Shown piece by piece: positions 7,414 through 15,531 of a DNA stretch of 64,000 nt. The stretch lies in assembly GCF_004786015.1 (NCBI RefSeq), contig NZ_CP032096.1, positions 620,001-684,000 on the forward strand, given 5' to 3'. The stretch comes from Hydrogenovibrio crunogenus (GTDB taxonomy: Bacteria > Pseudomonadota > Gammaproteobacteria > Thiomicrospirales > Thiomicrospiraceae). The position numbers and the translations under genes are program-made. Under the pieces are notes generated by a model, which did not search any database, was not told where the DNA came from, and saw only the letters and a program-made list of their open reading frames with translations. Every line of letters starts with the position of its first letter. Positions within the stretch are counted from its first letter, which is position 1.

Positions 7414-9957
7414 ATGAAAGAGCTTCCGGTTGAAACATTATTTCCCGAATTGCAGCAGGTTTTTCAGAAACAGAATAATCTTATTTTGCAAGCAGAACCC
7501 GGTGCGGGTAAATCAACCGCAGTGCCATTATTCTTATTGGAATCCGAGTGGTTGGCAGGACGCAAAATCATTATGCTCGAACCGCGTCGCTTGGCGGTTA
7601 AGTCGATTGCATATTATCTAGCCAGCCAATTAGGTGAGCCGGTTGGCCAGCGCATTGGCTATCAAATCCGTAATGATCGTAAAAGTTCTTCCAGTACGGT
7701 TTTAGAGATTGTAACCGAAGGGATTTTGACACGCCGGCTTCAAGCTGACCCTGAATTGAAAGACGTTGCGATGGTTATCTTTGATGAATTTCACGAGCGG
7801 TCCATTCATGCCGACCTCGCACTGACGTTTTGTTTAGAGGTGCAGTCTGCATTACGGGAGGATTTAAAGCTCTTAATCATGTCTGCCACAATGGATTTGA
7901 AACCGCTCAAGGCGTTGTTTAACCAAGTTTCGCCGCCGGTTTCTGTGCTGCAATCTTCGGGGCGAACATTTCCCGTTTCGGTCAGTTATTTACCGTCGCC
8001 TTTGAAATCCATTCACGCAACAGACTGGATACCTGTTTTAACCGGTTTGGTTGGTCGAGCGCTTGCCGAAACCGAGCAAGATATTCTGGTATTCCTGGCG
8101 GGGCAGGGAGATATTCAAAAAGTACAACGTCAATTAGAATCTTCTTTGTCAAAAGAAGTGGTGATACGAGCGCTTTACGGTAGCTTAAAGCAGGAAGAGC
8201 AGGAGTTAGCTTTGGTTCCAGATGTTCAAGGGCGTCGAAAGGTTGTTTTATCAACCAATTTAGCTGAAACCAGTTTGACGATTGAAGGGATTGGTGCCGT
8301 GGTGGATTCCGGTTTTACGCGTAAAGCACTCTATGATGTTTCTAGTGGTATGACGACGTTGACGACCCAGCGTATTTCTCAAGCTTCTGCGGAGCAACGC
8401 AAAGGGCGAGCAGGGCGTTTATTTTCAGGGCATTGTTACCGTCTTTGGACTGAATCTCAGCAGGCTCAGTTGTTGCCTTTTGATGATCCTGAGATTGTCC
8501 AGAGTGATTTATCTGACCTGTGTCTAGAATTGGCACACTGGGGGGTGTCTGCGCCGGCAGAGTTGATGTGGTTAACGCCTCTCCCTATGCCGCATTATGA
8601 AGCGGCAAAAACACTGTTAATTTCTTTGGGGTTGTTATCGGAATCAGGCGCGGTAACTGAGTTAGGTCAGAAAAGCATGACGTTAGGACTGCCCTCTCGG
8701 TTAGCCAAAATGTTATTGGTGGCGGAACAGGTCACGACATTGGATCAAGAAACTGCCCAATCACTTGCTTGTGACCTGGCTGGGGTTTTAGCAGAAAGAG
8801 ATGTGCTGTCTTTTTCTGAAGGAACGGATTTAGTAAAGCGCTTATTGGCTCTGCAAGCTTACAGGCAAGATCGAAACCAAGCTAAGCAAGAGTATGCCAT
8901 TCAAGTGTCGGCGATGGAGCAAGCTTTAAGGAATGCCAAAAGCTGGCATCAAAAATTAGGGCAGGGGAAAATCAAGGCTTTATCGTTAACAGAGTTGCAA
9001 TTGAATGTAGGTGCCTTGGTTGCGATGGCATATCCTGATCGTTTGGCGCAAAAACGAAAAGGTCAGGGCGCTCGTTACCTGATGCGCAATGGAAAAGGGG
9101 TTTGTTTGAGAGAGGAAGATGCACTGCAGTCGTCACCTTGGCTGGCGGTTGCATCGGTAGATGGTCGGCGTCGAGAAGGACAGGTTTATTTAGCAGCACC
9201 GATTACACCCGAGGTGGTCACAAGTTTGTTTGCTGAACAGATTGAGCAAAAGAAAGAGTATTTCTTTGATGAAAATAAAAAAGAGATTTTTGGACGGGAG
9301 CAGACATGTTTAGGAAAATTGTTGCTGAACGAAAGCACCTTGTCAGAACCGGATCAGGAAGCAATTCAATCGTGTTTGATGGCAGCGATTAAAAAAGATT
9401 TAAGTTTGTTGCCGTGGCATTCTAAAACGGTGGCATGGTTAAATCGTGTGCGTTGGCTCTCGCAATACCGTGAAGAGTTTCCTGATTTTAGCCAGGCCTG
9501 GCTAAAATCAAACCTGACTACTTGGCTACTGCCTTATTTAAGTGATGTTTCCAGTGTGAAGGCGCTACAAAAATTAGATTTATTTGCGTTATTGCAGGCA
9601 CAACTGTCCTATGATTTTCAGCAGGATTTAGAGCAACAAGCCCCCCGTTATTATAAAACCCCCTCGCAAAAATTGATTCCGATTGACTACGAAGGACACC
9701 CGAAGGTTTCAGTGATCTTACAAGAAGTTTTTGGGGAATTAAGTTCTCCAAGATTGGCTTGGAATCAGATACCGTTGACTTTTGAACTGCTATCTCCTGC
9801 TCGAAGGCCCATTCAGGTGACGAGTGATTTAGCGAACTTTTGGCAGACGTCTTATTTTGAAGTGAAAAAAGAAATGAAAGGTCGTTACCCGAAACATCGT
9901 TGGCCAGATGAGCCCTTAGCCGAAAAAGCCGGCGCTTCCATGAAGCCGAGAACCTGA
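7414..9957 (+). CDS. hrpB: ATP-dependent helicase HrpB (DEAH-box family)
   Basis: An 847-residue superfamily 2 helicase of the usual HrpB length. Walker A is GAGKST at residues 30-35, the Walker B box is the DEFH typical of HrpB (VIFDEFHERSIHADL), motif III is SAT, and motifs V and VI are STNLAETSLTIEG and QRKGRAGRLFSGHCYRLW. The C-terminal HrpB-specific domain ends the protein (FWQTSYFEVKKEMKGRYPKHRWPD). HrpB proteins are DEAH/RHA-type helicases whose bacterial substrate is not well defined. The gene is convergent with the PilZ-HDOD gene. A 26-bp perfect palindrome lies in the coding sequence at 9484-9509. Confidence 0.95.
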   Translation: MKELPVETLFPELQQVFQKQNNLILQAEPGAGKSTAVPLFLLESEWLAGRKIIMLEPRRLAVKSIAYYLASQLGEPVGQRIGYQIRNDRKSSSSTVLEIVTEGILTRRLQADPELKDVAMVIFDEFHERSIHADLALTFCLEVQSALREDLKLLIMSATMDLKPLKALFNQVSPPVSVLQSSGRTFPVSVSYLPSPLKSIHATDWIPVLTGLVGRALAETEQDILVFLAGQGDIQKVQRQLESSLSKEVVIRALYGSLKQEEQELALVPDVQGRRKVVLSTNLAETSLTIEGIGAVVDSGFTRKALYDVSSGMTTLTTQRISQASAEQRKGRAGRLFSGHCYRLWTESQQAQLLPFDDPEIVQSDLSDLCLELAHWGVSAPAELMWLTPLPMPHYEAAKTLLISLGLLSESGAVTELGQKSMTLGLPSRLAKMLLVAEQVTTLDQETAQSLACDLAGVLAERDVLSFSEGTDLVKRLLALQAYRQDRNQAKQEYAIQVSAMEQALRNAKSWHQKLGQGKIKALSLTELQLNVGALVAMAYPDRLAQKRKGQGARYLMRNGKGVCLREEDALQSSPWLAVASVDGRRREGQVYLAAPITPEVVTSLFAEQIEQKKEYFFDENKKEIFGREQTCLGKLLLNESTLSEPDQEAIQSCLMAAIKKDLSLLPWHSKTVAWLNRVRWLSQYREEFPDFSQAWLKSNLTTWLLPYLSDVSSVKALQKLDLFALLQAQLSYDFQQDLEQQAPRYYKTPSQKLIPIDYEGHPKVSVILQEVFGELSSPRLAWNQIPLTFELLSPARRPIQVTSDLANFWQTSYFEVKKEMKGRYPKHRWPDEPLAEKAGASMKPRT
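9484..9509. repeat. 26-bp perfect palindrome inside hrpB, centred on CCAGGCCTGG
   Basis: GATTTTAGCCAGG and its exact complement CCTGGCTAAAATC meet at 9496/9497. The core at 9492-9501 is an exact copy of the repeated motif, read here in the frame Gln-Ala-Trp. It is the longest perfect palindrome I saw inside a coding sequence of the window. Confidence 0.85.
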
Positions 9958-9986
9958 TTTGGAATGTTTTTGAATTTAAATAGGCT

Positions 9987-11270
9987 TTAAATGCGAGTGA
10001 TTTTGGCTGCCTTATGCCCTGTGGTAATGACCATGGTATAGGCCGCTTTGACGTCAACTTGATTGATGGTGAGGTGTGATAAAGCATAATCGCGCGATTG
10101 CTTTAATTCTTCACTGACATAGGTTTGCCCCATTGCAGAACAGGCGACAAAGTCGCTGAGCATCATCAGTAATGCCATGTCACAGATTTTACTATGCGTT
10201 TGTTTGATTTCGGGCGTGATGTGACGAGAATGATGCAACAAGATACCTTTGTAGATTTCCGGAATCATGCCCCAGTTTTTGGCTATCACCACACCCGCTT
10301 CACTGTGTGACGTGTCGAACAGTTCAAGTTCTTGTTTGCGTGCGGCATAAGGCTTGGATAAAGACCTTAAGAAAATCGGTTTATAGCCAATCGGATCGAT
10401 TTTCGAGAGGAAGACCGCTCCGATGTTTTGTAACAGCCCTCCTAAATAGGCTTCTGAGCGAGAAATGCCTTCAACACTTTCTGATAATTCTGCCGCAGCT
10501 AAGGCGGCATTCATGCCGTGCATCATAATGGCATTTTCCAAAGGACTGTTATTGTGTTGGCGAACTAAAATCGCTGAACAAAATAAATCAAATACATTAT
10601 CAAGACCAATCAGGTTCAGAATGGTCCGTACTTTCATTAACTGGTCAATGGATTTTTTAGGGTATGCTTCTCGCGCGATTTTGATAAATTCTGCCAGGGT
10701 CTCAGGGCTTTTCTTAATTAAATCTTCCACTCTGGATAAATTCGGATTGGGAGCATACAGCTCTTCTTTAACCAATAATAATTCAGGTGGCAGATGGTAC
10801 ACATACACTTTTCGGAGCAGTTCAATCGCTGTGTTGATCCGGTTCTCAAGGTGCACGGAAATGGGCGCTTTTTCTGTACCACAAGTATCACTTAACAGGT
10901 TTTCAATATCTTGTTTGCCTAAGGTCAAGTCTTCATGCATTGGCAGGGAGTGCTCCGGCATATTTACAATGCGCGCGCCATAAAAATGATGACCGTTCTT
11001 TTTGCGGTAAGAACTGATCACTATCGCATCAATTTTATATGGCTCTCCTTTGGCTCCGGAGATTTGTACATTTGAAAAAATCTTTCCGCTGCTGATGTTG
11101 GGTGCAGGTTCCTCAGTGGCAAAAGAAATTCCTCCTAGTGAAATATCATAGCCATTGAATGGCGTGTCATTCAAAATGATCTTGAAATTACGACGGTAGC
11201 GAGGATGTTGGCGCTTTTCTTCTATTGTGTTTTCCGGTGGGGTTGAATTGTTTTTTTTGTTAAAAGCCAT
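9987..11270 (-). CDS. PilZ-HDOD two-domain protein, putative c-di-GMP-responsive regulator
   Basis: A 427-residue soluble protein. Residues 20-47 carry the c-di-GMP binding signature of PilZ domains: RxxxR (R20-R24, in RQHPRYRR) and DxSxxG (D42, S44, G47, in YDISLGGIS). From about residue 135 the protein is an HDOD domain, related to HD phosphohydrolases but usually without catalytic residues (LMKVRTILNLIGLDNVFDLF, GGLLQNIGAVFLSKI, HSEAGVVIAKNWGMP-like, ILLHHSRHI). HDOD proteins commonly act as signalling scaffolds in chemotaxis, motility and stress circuits. No neighbouring gene identifies its partner. The start codon lacks a strong ribosome site, so the N-terminus is somewhat uncertain. Confidence 0.85.
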   Translation of the reverse strand: MAFNKKNNSTPPENTIEEKRQHPRYRRNFKIILNDTPFNGYDISLGGISFATEEPAPNISSGKIFSNVQISGAKGEPYKIDAIVISSYRKKNGHHFYGARIVNMPEHSLPMHEDLTLGKQDIENLLSDTCGTEKAPISVHLENRINTAIELLRKVYVYHLPPELLLVKEELYAPNPNLSRVEDLIKKSPETLAEFIKIAREAYPKKSIDQLMKVRTILNLIGLDNVFDLFCSAILVRQHNNSPLENAIMMHGMNAALAAAELSESVEGISRSEAYLGGLLQNIGAVFLSKIDPIGYKPIFLRSLSKPYAARKQELELFDTSHSEAGVVIAKNWGMIPEIYKGILLHHSRHITPEIKQTHSKICDMALLMMLSDFVACSAMGQTYVSEELKQSRDYALSHLTINQVDVKAAYTMVITTGHKAAKITRI

Positions 11271-11430
11271 AAATGATATTTCAATAAGGGGTTACTTTAG
11301 TGGACTATTTTAACGAGTCTTAAGAAAAAACTGTGCCTATCTGCTTGTTATTATTGTTAAAAAAATTGATGATTTAATTGGAAAAACTTATTATGGGCTG
11401 TAAGTGTTTGTTATATAAGGAGATATTAAG

Positions 11431-11472
11431 ATTTAAAATAAAAGGAAAACTATTTTTTCTTTTATTTTAAAT
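11431..11472. terminator. AT-only long inverted repeat, possible terminator
   Basis: ATTTAAAATAAAAG at 11431-11444 is perfectly inverted as CTTTTATTTTAAAT at 11459-11472, with a 14-bp loop. It lies between the DUF3010 gene stop and the PilZ-HDOD gene start, both on the minus strand, and may end the former. There is almost no GC pairing, so the terminator role is weakly supported. Confidence 0.4.
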
Positions 11473-11496
11473 AAGTTAGCGAAATTTTAAGACGAA

Positions 11497-11931
11497 TTAC
11501 CATTCGTACTGATCGGCAATATAGGCAAAAGCGGTCATAAATGCCGGTTCTTGAAACTTTTTAAGCCCGGTTTCTGAAAAAGAGATGGGGAGCGGATATT
11601 TTTTTAAAGCGACTTTTTGAGTGGCTGCGTTTAACAGGGTTGTTTTTAAGTTTGGAATTAATTGTAAAGCAGCTTCCAGTTTAAAGCCGTTTGCGCCACC
11701 GGCAAATTTCCCTTTTTTTTGTCGAGCTCGAATAACCACTTGGTCAACCTGATAATCTTCAACCAGTTTTGAAAATGTTTTTTGAAAATATTTCAAATCT
11801 TCCGCTCTGTCCGGGTTTGGACATTGAATTCGTCGTGCGCGGCATTCTGGTAAATTAAATATTTCAGCTTCAAATTTGATTAAGCTGATAATGGCATCAT
11901 TTCCGCTTAACTCTACTCCACAGACCGTCAT
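11497..11931 (-). CDS. DUF3010 family protein
   Basis: A 144-residue soluble protein of unknown function. It resembles the DUF3010 family in length and in its opening (MTVCGVELSGNDAIISLI) and ending (FQEPAFMTAFAYIADQYEW). The RxxKGKFAGGANGFKLEAALQL region suggests an RNase H-like or nucleotide-binding fold, but that is only an impression. AGGAG 8 bp before the ATG supports the start. It appears to be a single-gene unit, with the PilZ-HDOD gene downstream on the same strand after about 230 AT-rich bases. Confidence 0.75.
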   Translation of the reverse strand: MTVCGVELSGNDAIISLIKFEAEIFNLPECRARRIQCPNPDRAEDLKYFQKTFSKLVEDYQVDQVVIRARQKKGKFAGGANGFKLEAALQLIPNLKTTLLNAATQKVALKKYPLPISFSETGLKKFQEPAFMTAFAYIADQYEW

Positions 11932-12060
11932 GGTTGACTCCTAAATAGTTTTAATAAAAGAATTATCGCAGTTCATCGCGCTGTCGTGTGAACAGTTTTA
12001 CTTTTTGTTGAGGTTTGCACTCATATCGATAGAATGAAAGTCGTATATTTCACAGGAGCG

Positions 12061-12264
12061 ATGAATGTGTCTAGAAATTTATTAAGTTTTATTTTGATTG
12101 GCTTAGGAATATTGTTGCTGATTTGGGGAATTCAAGCGTCGGATTCATTTAGTTCTCAGGTTTCTGAGGTATTTACTGGCACCAGTAGTGATAAAGCCAT
12201 GTCTTTAATGATCGTAGGAATGGTCAGTTTAATCGCAGGGTTTTATTTGAGATTTCGAAACTAA
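12061..12264 (+). CDS. Small two-helix membrane protein, DUF3185 family
   Basis: A protein of 67 residues with two hydrophobic segments (LLSFILIGLGILLLIWGI and MSLMIVGMVSLIAGFYL) joined by the segment SFSSQVSEVFTGTSSDKA. That linker is the family hallmark (SFSSxVSxxFTGxxxDKx). The function is unknown. I chose the ATG at 12061 rather than 12034 because AGGAG precedes it closely and family members start just before the first membrane helix. It lies between the divergent DUF3010 gene and the convergent DUF2062 gene. Confidence 0.75.
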   Translation: MNVSRNLLSFILIGLGILLLIWGIQASDSFSSQVSEVFTGTSSDKAMSLMIVGMVSLIAGFYLRFRN

Positions 12265-12306
12265 GTAATCAAGCCGTGTCAGTATGATTGGCGAGTATAT
12301 AGTGGC

Positions 12307-12822
12307 TTAGCCGTCAGATTTAAAAAGCTTTTTGAAAAAAGAGAAATGAAAGTGCGCAATGACAAGATAGAATAGACTGCCGATAATTGTTCCTAACACC
12401 AAATTGCCTAAGAAGAAGGGCTGCCATATGTATGGAAAAATTTGATCAAACCATTCTAATGAAGCGATTGGGATATGTGGATCGATGGCCGCTAGTTCAG
12501 GTGTATTCAGAAGCCAGGTTCCAAAACGATAACCGCCATACCAAATAAATCCCATAGTCAGAGGATTGGTAATCCACGCCAATGCTGTCGCCAAAGGGAT
12601 ATTTGCACGAGCATAATAGGCAAGGATTGACCCCAATACCATTTGAAATGGTATTGGCAGCATCATGCAAAAAGCTCCGATAAAGCCGGCTCTTGCAAAT
12701 GATTTTCGATCGCCAAACCAATAAACATTGTCTTTAAAACGAGGAAAGTACCTGTTTAGAAACGGGGATGCTTTGGTTTTTCGGCCAATTTTATGGATTT
12801 GGAGTTTGAGATAGCGGAACAT
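12307..12822 (-). CDS. DUF2062 domain membrane protein
   Basis: A 171-residue inner-membrane protein. Family features include the basic N-terminus (LKLQIHKIGRKTKASPFLNRYF) and the hydrophobic core FARAGFIGAFCMMLPIPFQMV, ALAWITNPLTMGFIWYGGYRFG. A final hydrophobic segment follows at about residues 135-160. DUF2062 proteins are conserved but uncharacterised. No partner gene is evident. The start is the only reasonable ATG; no strong ribosome site is visible. Confidence 0.8.
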   Translation of the reverse strand: MFRYLKLQIHKIGRKTKASPFLNRYFPRFKDNVYWFGDRKSFARAGFIGAFCMMLPIPFQMVLGSILAYYARANIPLATALAWITNPLTMGFIWYGGYRFGTWLLNTPELAAIDPHIPIASLEWFDQIFPYIWQPFFLGNLVLGTIIGSLFYLVIAHFHFSFFKKLFKSDG

Positions 12823-12902
12823 GGTTTTATTCTATCAGGCTTCAACCCTATTAAGGGGGATAAAATAAGTACTAAAGTCTGTAGCAGAAAGAAAAGAAGG
12901 TG

Positions 12903-13022
12903 TTATAGGTTAAATAAAATAAATGTGGCAGTGGTTGTCAGAGCAAATAGAAATAGAGACGGTTTATAAATCGATAGTTGTGGCTTTTTATCTTCACTGT
13001 GATTTTTAGTCATCATATCCAT
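12903..13022 (-). CDS. Possible small membrane protein (39 residues)
   Basis: The open frame from an ATG at 13022 (MDMMTKNHSEDKK) gives a charged N-terminus and one hydrophobic C-terminal segment (PSLFLFALTTTATFILFNL), the layout of a tail-anchored small protein. The frame is open further upstream to a TTG at 13085, without a ribosome site. No family is recognised and it may be noncoding. Confidence 0.25.
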   Translation of the reverse strand: MDMMTKNHSEDKKPQLSIYKPSLFLFALTTTATFILFNL

Positions 13023-13186
13023 TGATTCATTCGCTCTTTTAATTTTGACGAAAAGGCATCCTATCAGAGCGATTGTAGGTTTCAAAATTAGAGGTTTTTA
13101 TGCTGTCATAGGAACTTTGTTAGCGTTTGCTTGAGAAGGAATGCATTTTTTGTATCTTATTTTGATTTTCAGAGCGTTTTAATCAG

Positions 13187-13215
13187 TGGACTTTTGTTCG
13201 ACTCTCGGGTAAAGT
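13187..13215 (+). promoter_or_regulatory. Candidate rnpB promoter
   Basis: TGGACT (13187-13192) and TAAAGT (13210-13215) are separated by 17 bp and lie 7 bp before the predicted 5' end of RNase P RNA. Confidence 0.5.
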
Positions 13216-13222
13216 TTGCATC

Positions 13223-13585
<363 letters not shown>

Positions 13586-13630
13586 ACTTTTTATTTCTTG
13601 TTTAAGAACAAATCCTCATCTTTTTTCCCT

Positions 13631-13656
13631 AAAAAACCACTTTTTTGGTTTTTTTT
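13631..13656 (+). terminator. Possible rnpB terminator
   Basis: AAAAAACCA and TGGTTTTTT form an A/T-rich hairpin with a T-run about 45 bp after rnpB. Confidence 0.5.
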
Positions 13657-13959
13657 CAAAAAAATCCCCACTTTTCTCCCTTTAAATGAGTTTGATGTTT
13701 AAGAATTGCTTATTTAGTATGCATCTTGTTGTTTTTATTCTATATGTTGTGTTTTCGGTTAAAAACCAGAGTGACAGCTTTCCTTGTTTTATATTTGAAT
13801 GCTTTATTTTTTATACTTAATTTTAATTATTATTTTTGCTTATAACTTGTTGAAAATTAAAGCTTAAGTAGTGACTCTTTCGAAGAGTTTTGAAAGCAGG
13901 TGTGCGCGCTAAGTTGTTGGTCTGTAAAAAGAAATTCATAATTCAATCTGTAAATACGC

Positions 13960-13988
13960 TTGACAGGGGTATCAAAGTTCAATATAGT
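13960..13988 (+). promoter_or_regulatory. mraZ (dcw operon) promoter
   Basis: A perfect TTGACA -35 box (13960-13965), a 17-bp spacer and a TATAGT -10 box (13983-13988). The start site should be near 13995. It overlaps the first of four AGTGG repeats. Confidence 0.85.
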
Positions 13989-14020
13989 GGCGACAAGTGG
14001 TGCAAAGTGGCGAAAAGTGG
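13986..14020 (+). promoter_or_regulatory. MraZ operator: four AGTGG direct repeats, 10-bp period
   Basis: AGTGG occurs at 13986, 13996, 14006 and 14016, exactly one helical turn apart. Known MraZ regulators bind tandem TGG-containing repeats at their own promoter, so this is the expected autoregulatory site. It begins in the -10 box and ends 6 bp before the mraZ start codon, leaving no separate strong ribosome site; bound MraZ could block transcription initiation. Confidence 0.85.
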
Positions 14021-14026
14021 AAATAA

Positions 14027-14485
14027 ATGTTGTTCTTTCGTGGGATCAATTCAATCAATATGGATGCAAAGGGGCGTTTGGCTATTCCCAAACGCTACCG
14101 TGAGTCTATTGCAGACGCAAGTGAGAACCAGCTTGTCGCCACAATTGATCTGCATAGCCCTTGCCTGTTGATATATACCATGGATGAGTGGGAAGTGATT
14201 GAACGTAAATTAATGTCACTCCCTAATATGGATCCCCAAGCACGACTCGTTCAGCGACTATTGTTAGGGCATGCTTCTGAAATGGAGATGGATGGGCAAG
14301 GACGAGTGTTGCTGCCCAGCTTGCTTCGAGAGCATGCCAAGCTTGAAAAAGAAGCCATTTTGTTAGGACAAGGGAATAAGTTTGAACTGTGGTCTCAAGA
14401 AGCGTGGGATGCAAGTCGACCTGAAATGTTGGATTCGGCTTCAGTCGGGAATGTCTCGGAATCTCTGTCGAGTTTGAGTTTGTAA
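14027..14485 (+). CDS. mraZ: Transcriptional regulator MraZ
   Basis: A 152-residue DNA-binding regulator of the division and cell wall cluster. It has the duplicated AbrB-like motif: DAKGRLAIP at residues 13-21 and DGQGRVLLP near residue 87. It begins [16 protein letters not shown], like other MraZ proteins. The ATG directly follows the AGTGG repeats of its own operator. It is the first gene of the dcw operon; rsmH starts 1 bp after its stop, so the two are coupled. Members form ring-shaped oligomers and repress their own operon. Confidence 0.96.
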   Translation: MLFFRGINSINMDAKGRLAIPKRYRESIADASENQLVATIDLHSPCLLIYTMDEWEVIERKLMSLPNMDPQARLVQRLLLGHASEMEMDGQGRVLLPSLLREHAKLEKEAILLGQGNKFELWSQEAWDASRPEMLDSASVGNVSESLSSLSL

Positions 14486-14486
14486 T

Positions 14487-15431
14487 ATGTCTGAGATAGA
14501 GCAAACGGGGCAGTCAAATCACTACCCTGTGATGTTGTCAGAATCTGTTGCAGGGCTGAATATTGATCCGAATGGGATTTATGTGGATTGTACTTTTGGG
14601 CGAGGCGGACACAGTCGCGCTATTTTGAATGAACTGGGTGAGCAAGGGCGATTGCTTGCGATCGATCAGGATCCGGAAGCCATACGGTATGCGGATGCGA
14701 ATTTTGATGACCCGAGATTTGAAATTCAGCATGGAAGTTTTGAGGCACTGCAACAGTATTGTGAGGCAAGAGATTGGGTCGGAAAGATTGACGGAATTTT
14801 AATTGATTTAGGGGTGTCTTCCCCTCAATTGGATGAAGCTGAGCGAGGGTTCAGTTTTATGCGTTCAGGGCCTTTGGATATGCGCATGAATCCTCAAACA
14901 GGTCTTAGTGCAAAAGAGTGGTTGGCGCAAGTCGATGAAAAAACTCTGGCGCAAGTGCTTAAACAATATGGAGAAGAACGGTTTTCAGGGCGAATTGCTC
15001 GACATATAAAAGAAGCAGTACAAGAACAAAAATTGCAAACGACGTTAGATTTAGCGCAGGTCGTTACGAAAGCTTCGCCGAAAACTGAAAAACATAAACA
15101 TCCAGCGACACGCACTTTTCAGGCAATTCGAATTGCAGTAAATCGTGAGTTGGATGTGTTGAAGACCGTTTTGGAAGCATCGGTTGCGGTACTGAAAACC
15201 GGGGGGCGACTCTCGGTGATTAGTTTTCACTCTTTAGAAGACCGTATTGTGAAGCAATTTATTCGCGATCAATCGCGTATCAAAGACTTGTTTCCAGACT
15301 CACCGATTCAGTTAGAAGTTATTGAACCGGTGATTAAAAAGGTTGGCAAACCCGTTTTTCCTTCGAAAGAAGAGTGCCAAGAAAATCCGCGATCGCGAAG
15401 TGCTGTACTGAGAATCGCGGAAAGAATTTAA
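14487..15431 (+). CDS. rsmH: 16S rRNA (cytosine1402-N4)-methyltransferase RsmH (MraW)
   Basis: A 314-residue S-adenosylmethionine-dependent methyltransferase that modifies C1402 in the decoding centre of 16S rRNA. Typical motifs are [29 protein letters not shown] (cofactor binding), [23 protein letters not shown] and [18 protein letters not shown]. It directly follows mraZ as in most bacteria. Normally ftsL follows; here a complete ftsZ gene stands between rsmH and ftsL. Confidence 0.97.
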   Translation: MSEIEQTGQSNHYPVMLSESVAGLNIDPNGIYVDCTFGRGGHSRAILNELGEQGRLLAIDQDPEAIRYADANFDDPRFEIQHGSFEALQQYCEARDWVGKIDGILIDLGVSSPQLDEAERGFSFMRSGPLDMRMNPQTGLSAKEWLAQVDEKTLAQVLKQYGEERFSGRIARHIKEAVQEQKLQTTLDLAQVVTKASPKTEKHKHPATRTFQAIRIAVNRELDVLKTVLEASVAVLKTGGRLSVISFHSLEDRIVKQFIRDQSRIKDLFPDSPIQLEVIEPVIKKVGKPVFPSKEECQENPRSRSAVLRIAERI

Positions 15432-15531
15432 ACAAGCGCTGCATAAAGCAGCTCTGATAAACAGAATTTGTTTGTTCGAATATTGAGCAAATAAATGTAG
15501 GTAACATTGTGTTGATTAAGGGGAGTATCAC

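Larger units (their letters stand above)
12823..13222. other. Intergenic region before rnpB
   Basis: About 400 bp between the DUF2062 gene start and RNase P RNA. It holds one weak minus-strand small ORF (12903-13022) and the rnpB promoter. I see no other conserved element. Confidence 0.5.
13586..14026. other. AT-rich intergenic region between rnpB and mraZ
   Basis: About 440 bp. It contains a possible rnpB terminator at 13631-13656, then roughly 300 AT-rich bases without a convincing gene, then the mraZ promoter and operator. An ORF starting at 13890 overlaps the operator and mraZ and is not believable. Confidence 0.6.

Noticed and set aside
13890-14171. ORF of 93 codons before mraZ
   Set aside because: It runs through the mraZ promoter and AGTGG repeats and into mraZ in another frame; no ribosome site.
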